DNA of 64,000 nt, from positions 2,046,001 to 2,110,000 of the forward strand of contig NZ_AQGV01000012.1 in assembly GCF_014858725.1 (NCBI RefSeq), read 5' to 3'. A program made the position numbers and the translations under genes. Position 1 is the stretch's first letter; each line of letters begins with the position of its first letter. This document shows, piece after piece, positions 57,709 through 64,000 of the stretch. This DNA comes from Pseudoalteromonas aurantia 208. Lineage in GTDB: Bacteria > Pseudomonadota > Gammaproteobacteria > Enterobacterales > Alteromonadaceae. The notes under the pieces were generated by a model. The model had not been told where the DNA came from and searched no databases. It saw only the letters and a program-made list of their open reading frames with translations.

Positions 57709-58590
57709 ATGGATATTGATGCTTTAAGAAGCTTTCTGGCGTTTGTTGAAACTGGCAGCTTCACTCGTGCCGCAAAACAAGTTCATAGAACTCAGTCAGC
57801 AATTAGCATGCAAATGAAAAAGCTAGAACAAGATCTAAATAAAAAGCTTTTCCAAAAACAAGGCCGACTACTCAACTTATCTCATGATGGGCAAGTATTC
57901 GCACGTTACGCTAAACAACTCGTGCAATTACATGACGAAACAGTAAAACAAATGAATGCAGCTCAACCAAGTACCTTACTACGCTTAGGCTGTCCTGATG
58001 ACTATGCTGAATCAGTACTCCCTAAACTAATAAAATTACTACACAAATGCTGGCCAAATTTAGACCTACAAATCACATGTACTCCAAGCAATCGCGTAAA
58101 GATCATGATTGATAGCGGACATCTAGATTTAGGCATCATTACGCGCTCTTCTGACACCGAAGAAGGATACACGCTTGAATCATCGCAAGGGGTATGGACA
58201 TACAACCCTCTCTTTAACGCGCACCGTATTGAGCCTCTGCCTATTGCGATATTTCAGCGGGATTGTCGCTTTCACCAAGCAGCTACAGACGGGTTACATA
58301 AACAAAATCGTGCATTTAAAATCATTGCTTGCAGCGGTAGTGCAAGCGCACAACGCGGTATCGTCAGAAGTGGAGTGGCAATTGGTGCTATGGCAAAGCT
58401 GAGCATTGGCGACTTAACCCCGCTCGACTGCCAATCACTCCCAGCGTTGCCGATTGTCGACATTGTATTAATCCGCGCAAATAGCAGTCAAAACCCAGTG
58501 ACAGACATCACCTGCTTAGAGCTCTGTCAATCCTATATCAGCATCAATAATGCATCCGAAAAAAAGCCATCTTTCATTGGTACCTATTAA
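57709..58590 (+). CDS. LysR-family transcriptional regulator
   Basis: 293 residues. The N-terminal winged helix (about 1-60) reads MDIDALRSFLAFVETGSFTRAA then QSAISMQMKKLEQDL. The C-terminal effector-binding domain covers about 90-290. It begins near a perfect T-N11-A palindrome and diverges from the GST-racemase pair, its likely target. The ligand is unknown. Confidence 0.93.
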   Translation: MDIDALRSFLAFVETGSFTRAAKQVHRTQSAISMQMKKLEQDLNKKLFQKQGRLLNLSHDGQVFARYAKQLVQLHDETVKQMNAAQPSTLLRLGCPDDYAESVLPKLIKLLHKCWPNLDLQITCTPSNRVKIMIDSGHLDLGIITRSSDTEEGYTLESSQGVWTYNPLFNAHRIEPLPIAIFQRDCRFHQAATDGLHKQNRAFKIIACSGSASAQRGIVRSGVAIGAMAKLSIGDLTPLDCQSLPALPIVDIVLIRANSSQNPVTDITCLELCQSYISINNASEKKPSFIGTY

Positions 58591-58687
58591 GCGTTATTTC
58601 AGGTAATCAATTTACAATAGCACTATAGCTTTAGGTCAAGAAGCTATTTTACATCACTACTACTCGTCAAGTTTAAAGGATAGGACT

Positions 58688-59287
58688 ATGAAGCCGAATA
58701 TGAATGTTACCCCTTTGCCCATTTTGCATCCTGAAGAAACAAGCACAAAAAAACGGATCATGGCCGTTATCACACGCGGGATATTCAAAAATGACACACA
58801 ATTAAACGAACTACGTAGAGAAAACCACCAGTTAAGGCGACGACTTAGAAAATATAAATCACTCTGTCGTCGATTTTCTAACAAGCTTCAACGACTAAAA
58901 ATATCATCGAGTATCAAAATAACAACCCTTTCATCGGCCAACAAACGGGTTGCTCGCCATGTAAGTCGGTTGCAAACGCTGTCTATTCGTTTAATTAGAC
59001 AAAGAGCCCTATCTAACTCTCATATTGAACAACAACAATTGACACTGCAAAATGCCGAACGTAATTTGATTGCACAAACAAACACCTTACATAGTTACAC
59101 CCTTTCTTATAAACAACTACAATATCAATATGATTTGCATACACGTAAATTAGAAAACAATCACCAGCACACCCAAAAGTTATCCGAACACAATCAGCAA
59201 TTGCTCAAACGAGTAAAGCGACTTCAATATTTCAATATAATGTTAATTTTTTGCATCATATGCTTGAGCAATACAGCACTTTTGTAG
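58688..59287 (+). CDS. Basic coiled-coil tail-anchored protein, unknown
   Basis: 199 residues, not recognised. A short start (MKPNMNVTPLPILHPEE) leads to a very basic coiled-coil region (about 35-180) full of Arg, Gln, Asn and His (LRRENHQLRRRLRKYKS, ENNHQHTQKLSEHNQQLLK). A single membrane helix ends the chain (FNIMLIFCIICLSNTALL), so it is probably anchored at the inner membrane with the coil in the cytoplasm. AAGGA lies before the start. It lies 218 bp before the type III PKS gene on the same strand, but a promoter intervenes. Confidence 0.72.
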   Translation: MKPNMNVTPLPILHPEETSTKKRIMAVITRGIFKNDTQLNELRRENHQLRRRLRKYKSLCRRFSNKLQRLKISSSIKITTLSSANKRVARHVSRLQTLSIRLIRQRALSNSHIEQQQLTLQNAERNLIAQTNTLHSYTLSYKQLQYQYDLHTRKLENNHQHTQKLSEHNQQLLKRVKRLQYFNIMLIFCIICLSNTALL

Positions 59288-59366
59288 CGCACCCTTAATC
59301 GACATATGGCGCACTACTAATTGAGATATAAACTATTTTTTTGTTTCCCTAGCAAAATCAGGTAAA

Positions 59367-59419
59367 TGAATATACATTCAATTTGTTATTAACTTGTTAT
59401 AATTTCGTTATGAATTCAT
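59367..59419 (+). promoter_or_regulatory. Extended -10 promoter flanked by two TGAAT/ATTCA palindromes, upstream of the PKS
   Basis: TGTTATAAT (59395-59403) is an extended -10 element. The imperfect palindrome TGAATATACATTCA (59367-59380) lies upstream and the perfect ATGAATTCAT (59410-59419) just downstream. This arrangement would suit a repressor or activator binding both sites. Confidence 0.5.
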
Positions 59420-59505
59420 ATTAAAAATATCTCAATCTTAGTCAGACCAATGAGGTCGCGTAAACATAGCGCTTACCTCTCCCCTATTTGATTAAGGAAA
59501 ACACC

Positions 59506-60549
59506 ATGCCAACACTTGCTCGACCTGCAATATTACACCCAGAAAACATTGTCACAAATAGCGATATGTTATCGTTTTTAGATGAATTGCATCAAGATGC
59601 TCCGCATAAGCATCAAGCGTTCAAAATGATTGAAAACTCCGCAATTCAAAAACGACATATGATACTGCCGCTAGAGCAAATTTTGTCTCTACAAGATTTT
59701 GGTGAACGTGGCGCTATTTACCAAAAAGTTGCCCGTACTATGGCGTATGATGCGGCCTCTAAAGCACTACAACAAGCGCTACTTAAGCCCAAGGACGTGA
59801 CCATGGTTATCGTTACCTCCTGTACTGGGTTTATGATGCCTTCGCTCACAGCTTGTTTAATCAATGATTTAGGTTTGCCAGCCAATACCATACAACTCCC
59901 CATAGCACAGCTAGGCTGTGTAGCGGGCGCGTCTGCTGTTAATCGCGCGGCAGAGCACTGCAAAGCCTCTAAACGCAATAACGTGCTTATTGTGTCATTA
60001 GAAACATCATCACTGTGCTTTCATCGCAGTGCCAATCGGTTACAAGACTTTATCACCGACTCACTTTTTGGCGATGGTGTGGCAAGTGTGGTTATGCGTG
60101 CTGATAATGACTGCAATGGCTTTCATATTACTCATACGCAGAGCCACTTTATGCCTGACACCGAAGCGTATATTCAATACACGTTAACTGACTCTGGTTT
60201 TAAATTTTCTCTCGATAAAGACGTCATGTACTCGATCTCCAAGGCAGCGCCACATATTGAAACTTTTATAACAGAGCATGCAAATAAACGAGCGAGCGAG
60301 CTAGACTTTTACATTTTCCATACTGGAGGCCGTCGAATTCAAGACGAAGTGACACGTTGCTTAACTCTATCTGATGACGCACTCGATTATTCCAGAGCTT
60401 GCTTACGCGATACCGGGAATACATCCAGCGTGGCTGTTATCGATGTACTCGCTCGACAATTCTCACAGCGGACTAGTATGGAGCAAGGCGTGTTAGCCGC
60501 ATTTGGCCCCGGATTTACAACAGAAATGGCATTAGGCTATTGGCAATAA
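59506..60549 (+). CDS. Type III polyketide synthase (chalcone synthase-like)
   Basis: About 347 residues, a homodimeric thiolase-fold condensing enzyme that extends acyl-CoA starters with malonyl-CoA. The catalytic triad is complete: Cys-138 (QLGCVAGA), His-272 (FHTGGR) and Asn-305 (DTGNTSS), and the closing motif reads AFGPGFTTEMALG. The ATG at 59506 has AAGGAAA upstream. No methyltransferase or tailoring enzyme adjoins it, so its product (pyrone, resorcinol or similar) cannot be predicted. A terminator follows. Confidence 0.93.
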   Translation: MPTLARPAILHPENIVTNSDMLSFLDELHQDAPHKHQAFKMIENSAIQKRHMILPLEQILSLQDFGERGAIYQKVARTMAYDAASKALQQALLKPKDVTMVIVTSCTGFMMPSLTACLINDLGLPANTIQLPIAQLGCVAGASAVNRAAEHCKASKRNNVLIVSLETSSLCFHRSANRLQDFITDSLFGDGVASVVMRADNDCNGFHITHTQSHFMPDTEAYIQYTLTDSGFKFSLDKDVMYSISKAAPHIETFITEHANKRASELDFYIFHTGGRRIQDEVTRCLTLSDDALDYSRACLRDTGNTSSVAVIDVLARQFSQRTSMEQGVLAAFGPGFTTEMALGYWQ

Positions 60550-60575
60550 AGTTTTACGATCGAATCAATCGACTT

Positions 60576-60604
60576 AAAACCGTACTCTTGTGCGGTTTTT
60601 TCTT
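60576..60604 (+). terminator. Terminator of the type III PKS gene
   Basis: Stem AAAACCG / CGGTTTT with a 10-nt loop and a following T-run. Confidence 0.8.
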
Positions 60605-60738
60605 TTAAAAACAACAATTAAAGTAAGTGTGAATAACTCGCACTAATATTGTGATAAAAACGTGATGTTTTAGTGAAACCAACGAGACATTTAACCTGCA
60701 TCCTTAATCCTGTCATAACAACCAAGAAAGAGAATATC

Positions 60739-61443
60739 ATGAAGGCTAAATTACTATCACTTGTTTGCACTAGCAGTTTATTAGCAATGTCAGCAGCCCA
60801 AGCTGCTGCTGTAGATGTGAAAATCACAAACCTGACGCAAGGCATTTACTTCACCCCCATATTAATTGGTGCCCACACCAGTGATGCACATTTATTCCAA
60901 ACAGGTCAAGCCGCTTCCGAAGGCCTACAAGCCATGGCTGAAGGTGGCAGTATTGAAGCGTTATCAACAACACTTGACAGTATTAATGCCGACAAACTCG
61001 CAAACCCAGCTGGAGGGTTGCTCGCGCCAGCCAGCTCAGCAATGGGTAGCTTAACAACAGCAGAAAATAATACCACGCTGTCGATTGTCGCAATGATGCT
61101 GCCAACCAATGATGGCTTCATCGGGTTAGATGGATGGAAAATTCCAACAGAAGCAGGCACGTACCATATCTATTTGAATGCTTATGACGCAGGCACAGAA
61201 GCAAACAATGAATTAGTTGTTGAAGGCTCTGGCGCACCTGGCACACCTGGGATCCCAGCTTCTCCTGGTGTCGCACCTGGTACACAAGGCGCTGGTGTGA
61301 CTGATGTAGAGGGCAACTCTATGATTCACATTCACCGAGGTAATGTAGGTGATGATGAAGCCGTTGGTGGTAAAAGTGATTTACATAACACCGTACATCG
61401 TTGGTTAAACCCTGTTGCTAAAGTGACAGTAACAGTTAAGTAA
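60739..61443 (+). CDS. Spondin-domain secreted protein
   Basis: About 234 residues. A Sec signal peptide (about 1-23, ending AAQAAA) precedes a spondin_N-like domain (VDVKITNLTQGIYFTPILIG, NDGFIGLDGW, YLNAYDAGTEANNE). A glycine/proline-rich insert of GTPG type lies near residues 165-190. The chain ends in HRWLNPVAKVTVTVK. The ATG at 60739 follows AAGAAAGAGA; an open frame extends 22 codons upstream. It is the first of four genes in line with a second spondin protein and a two-component system. Confidence 0.85.
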   Translation: MKAKLLSLVCTSSLLAMSAAQAAAVDVKITNLTQGIYFTPILIGAHTSDAHLFQTGQAASEGLQAMAEGGSIEALSTTLDSINADKLANPAGGLLAPASSAMGSLTTAENNTTLSIVAMMLPTNDGFIGLDGWKIPTEAGTYHIYLNAYDAGTEANNELVVEGSGAPGTPGIPASPGVAPGTQGAGVTDVEGNSMIHIHRGNVGDDEAVGGKSDLHNTVHRWLNPVAKVTVTVK

Positions 61444-61453
61444 GGGGCATATT

Positions 61454-62170
61454 ATGAATAAGTTCACCCCAATAATTTCACTTGCTTGTTTGCTATTAGC
61501 AGCCTGTGGTAGTGATAATAACACGACATCGGTTACACCTCCGGCACCGGCACCAGAGCCTGCACCAGAGCCAACTCAATATGAATTTAAAGTAACTGCT
61601 ATAAATTTAACTCATGGTCAGCCTTTATCGCCTCTTGGTGCGGCACTGCATACCAGTGGCCAATTTTGGACGATTGGCGAAATGGCCAGTGCAGAACTTG
61701 AATCTCTAGCTGAAGGAGGTGATAACTCTGGGCTACTCGGACTATCTGTCGTCAATAGCTCAGTCTCTGGCGCTGCACCTTTAGGGCCAGGTAAAACGGC
61801 TGAGTTAATGCTGACAACGACCAGCTTAACTGACCAAAAACTCTCATTAGTTACGATGATGGTGAATACAAATGATGGCTTTACCGGTCTTAATAGCATT
61901 GATGTGTCACAAATGGCTGTTGGCGACTACGCTAAAATGACCACTCGAGCTTATGACTCTGGGACAGAAGCTAATTCTGAACAAAGTGGCTCAATGCCTG
62001 GTCCTGCCGATGGTGGTGAAGGTTTTAACGCAGAACGTGATGACATTGATAAAGTGGCTATGCATCCCGGTGTTGTTGGCAATGATGACGGACTAAGCTC
62101 TTCCGTACTGACTTCTGCCCATAAATTTGACAACCCACTCATGGCCGTCACTATAACAAGAGTTAAATAA
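61454..62170 (+). CDS. Spondin-domain lipoprotein
   Basis: 238 residues. A lipobox LLLAAC gives a lipoprotein anchored at about Cys-19, then a Pro/Ala/Glu linker (PPAPAPEPAPEP), then a spondin_N-like domain parallel to the upstream protein: VTAINLTHGQPLSPLG, NDGFTGLNS, RAYDSGTEANSEQ and AHKFDNPLMAVTITRVK. The two genes are 10 bp apart and probably arose by duplication. Residue after Cys is Gly, so outer-membrane sorting is expected. Role unknown. Confidence 0.85.
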   Translation: MNKFTPIISLACLLLAACGSDNNTTSVTPPAPAPEPAPEPTQYEFKVTAINLTHGQPLSPLGAALHTSGQFWTIGEMASAELESLAEGGDNSGLLGLSVVNSSVSGAAPLGPGKTAELMLTTTSLTDQKLSLVTMMVNTNDGFTGLNSIDVSQMAVGDYAKMTTRAYDSGTEANSEQSGSMPGPADGGEGFNAERDDIDKVAMHPGVVGNDDGLSSSVLTSAHKFDNPLMAVTITRVK

Positions 62171-62209
62171 CGCCTATGCGCAGAGTGTGGGCGGTAATAA
62201 GGCCACATT

Positions 62210-62932
62210 ATGCAACAACAGGTATTGATTGTAGAAGACGACCAAGACATTGCGCGTCTTCTACAAGTTCATTTAACTGAATTATCGTTGGGCGTCGACC
62301 ATGTGTTTGATGGGGAAAGCGCCATGGATAAGCTGCAACAAGAAAACTACGCTATTGTATTGTTAGATATCATGCTCCCAGGAGTTGATGGATTAACACT
62401 GTGTCGGGAGATCAAAACATCAAGTCCACACATTAGCGTTGTTTTATTAACGTCAAAAAGCAGTGAAATGGATAGAATTATTGGGCTAGAAATGGGTGCT
62501 GATGATTATATTTGTAAACCATTTAGTTACCGAGAATTCCAAGCCCGGGTAAAAGCGCAGCTGCGCCATGTTCGGCTATTACAGGCAAAAGAGCAGCAAA
62601 GCACACAACCGGAGCAAGCACGTTTGCAACTCGGTCTACTGGGTATTGATACAATTTGTCATGAAGCAAGTTTAAGTGAACAGGCACTTGATCTAACTGC
62701 AACCGAATTTGAGTTATTACACTTTTTCGCTGCTCACCCAAATCAAGTTTTTTCTCGAACACAATTGCTTGAATCGGTCTGGGGCTATCAACACTCTGGT
62801 TATGAGCATACGGTTAATTCTCATATTAACCGATTACGCAGTAAGCTCGAAAAATACGGCGGTGAAGGAGTCATTGAAAGCGTCTGGGGCGTAGGCTACA
62901 AGCTTAACGCGAAGCAACTAACACAGGCATAA
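62210..62932 (+). CDS. OmpR-family response regulator
   Basis: 240 residues. The receiver domain has phosphoacceptor Asp-53 (VLLDIMLPGVDG), acidic pocket EDDQD and Lys in CKPFSY. The winged-helix DNA-binding domain lies at about 140-235 (LTATEFELLHFFAAHPNQVFS, VNSHINRLRSKLEKYGGEGV). It lies 39 bp after the second spondin gene and 3 bp before its kinase. Confidence 0.95.
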   Translation: MQQQVLIVEDDQDIARLLQVHLTELSLGVDHVFDGESAMDKLQQENYAIVLLDIMLPGVDGLTLCREIKTSSPHISVVLLTSKSSEMDRIIGLEMGADDYICKPFSYREFQARVKAQLRHVRLLQAKEQQSTQPEQARLQLGLLGIDTICHEASLSEQALDLTATEFELLHFFAAHPNQVFSRTQLLESVWGYQHSGYEHTVNSHINRLRSKLEKYGGEGVIESVWGVGYKLNAKQLTQA

Positions 62933-62935
62933 GTC

Positions 62936-64000
62936 ATGAAACTGTCTTTATACCACAAGCTCGCCATGTCATTGGCTGGTATTTTCATTTTAATCGCTTC
63001 GTTGTTTATTTGGTGGACCCAAGCATTATCACAAGTATCTCGCGCTCAAGCTGAGCAACAGTTACATATGGGTTTAGCGGAGCATCTCGTTGGAGATAAC
63101 CCTTTACTTCAACAAGGGGTATATGACTACAAAGCCCTTGAGAATTTATTTCATACTTTAATGATCCTCGGGCCGTCATTTGAGTTTTATTTTGTTGACC
63201 CAAGTGGCAAACTCTTAACTTATTCAGCAAAACCTGGGGAAGTTAAACGTCAACACATTGACCTTGTACCCTTAGTACAATTGATAGAACGTCCAGAACA
63301 ATTACCCGTGTATGGCGATGATCCTCGCAATTTATCCGGAGAAAAAATATTTTCTGTTGCTCCTGTGTACAACGGTGAGACTCTACAAGGCTATTTATAT
63401 GTCATAATTGGCTCCAAACTTTATGACTCGATTGTCAGTAACATAAAAAGTAATGACCAACTCGTTATTGGTTTAAGTTGGTTGGGTTTAGCCCTCGGGT
63501 TTTTATTAACCGCCCTGCTGTTACTCTTCAAATATTTAACGCGGCCTGTTGCAGCACTGACAGAACATATACAACAACTCGAGCATGCACAATTTGATAT
63601 CACTAAAATTACGTTATTAGATTGGAATAAAGCACATAGTAACGAAGTACATCAACTTGGTGAAAGCGTCAATAACATGGTAAAAACCATTGATACACAA
63701 GTAAAGCAACTTGCTGAACTTGACGACCAACGTCGCCAATTGCTAGCGCATTTGTCACATGATTTACGTACTCCTCTTGCGTCACTACAAGGATACTTAG
63801 AAATTATTTCGCTCAAGAAACATGAACCAGAGCAGCAAAAATTACATCTTGATATCGCGCTCAAAAATTGCGAACAACTGAAATCTCTCATTGACCAAAT
63901 TTTTGAACTGGCCCATTTAGAATCAGGTCACGCGAATGTGCAGTTTGAAGTATTCAACTTGGGCGAACTGTTATATGACGTAATGGCCAAGTTTGCAATT
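62936..64000 (+). CDS. Sensor histidine kinase, truncated by the window end
   Basis: 355 codons visible, with no stop before the window ends. There are two membrane helices (about 9-28 and 176-200) with a periplasmic sensor of about 145 residues between, then a HAMP-like segment. The HisKA site has His-275 (LLAHLSHDLRTPLASLQGY). The ATPase domain lies beyond the edge. It is the cognate kinase of the OmpR-type regulator 3 bp upstream. Confidence 0.92.
   Translation, partial: MKLSLYHKLAMSLAGIFILIASLFIWWTQALSQVSRAQAEQQLHMGLAEHLVGDNPLLQQGVYDYKALENLFHTLMILGPSFEFYFVDPSGKLLTYSAKPGEVKRQHIDLVPLVQLIERPEQLPVYGDDPRNLSGEKIFSVAPVYNGETLQGYLYVIIGSKLYDSIVSNIKSNDQLVIGLSWLGLALGFLLTALLLLFKYLTRPVAALTEHIQQLEHAQFDITKITLLDWNKAHSNEVHQLGESVNNMVKTIDTQVKQLAELDDQRRQLLAHLSHDLRTPLASLQGYLEIISLKKHEPEQQKLHLDIALKNCEQLKSLIDQIFELAHLESGHANVQFEVFNLGELLYDVMAKFAI

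Overview
This 64 kb window is ordinary chromosome from an AT-rich marine gammaproteobacterium, most likely Pseudoalteromonas or a close relative in the Alteromonadales. The basis is gene content and order: sdhE-ygfX divergent from ygfZ; pdxB-asd-fimV/hubP-truA-accD-folC-dedD-cvpA-purF; yafS-rnhA-dnaQ beside tRNA-Asp; and yqcC-truC-yqcA beside DUF3549/DUF3301 genes. No phage, integrase, IS element, rRNA operon or CRISPR array is visible. The first gene (nadB) and the last (a sensor kinase) are cut by the window edges.

Layout. 1-5 kb: nadB end, ygfX/sdhE, ygfZ, slyD, then a minus-strand trio (a YciU-type DNA mimic, a DUF481 outer-membrane protein, a small membrane protein). 5-8 kb: a crotonase, an LrgA/LrgB pair and an MscS channel. 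8-13 kb: an unknown protein, cysS, ppiB, lpxH, miaE and a Yip1 membrane protein. 13.4-27.9 kb: a long minus-strand housekeeping block, purF to pdxB, containing a huge acidic FimV/HubP polar-organiser gene with three families of internal tandem repeats. That gene is split by a frameshift at an imperfect 190-bp duplication. 28-40 kb: fadE with a candidate FadR operator, an uncharacterised two-gene ABC transporter, a peroxiredoxin, an SMP-30-like lipoprotein, a membrane-bound XRE regulator, and a DUF5916 barrel protein divergent from a ToxR/CadC-like regulator.

40.2-41.8 kb holds the most unusual DNA: 78 perfect head-to-tail copies of an 8-bp unit (GATAAGCA), directly downstream of seven tandem tRNA-Asp(GUC) genes read from a near-consensus minus-strand promoter. 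41.8-51.9 kb returns to conserved genes: a TIGR03503-type protein, dnaQ, rnhA, yafS, gloB, mltD, yqcA, truC, yqcC, DUF3549, DUF3301 and an S66 carboxypeptidase. 52-64 kb is accessory: a MASE1/CHASE hybrid kinase, a fatty-acid desaturase, a GST-racemase pair divergent from a LysR regulator across a perfect T-N11-A palindrome, a coiled-coil tail-anchored protein, a type III polyketide synthase with an intact Cys-His-Asn triad, and a probable operon of two spondin-domain exported proteins plus an OmpR-type two-component system.

Functions are assigned from recognisable motifs and synteny only; no database search was run. The leading candidates for something undescribed are the octamer array downstream of the tRNA-Asp operon, the repeat-driven frameshift in hubP, the isolated type III PKS, and the spondin/two-component operon.
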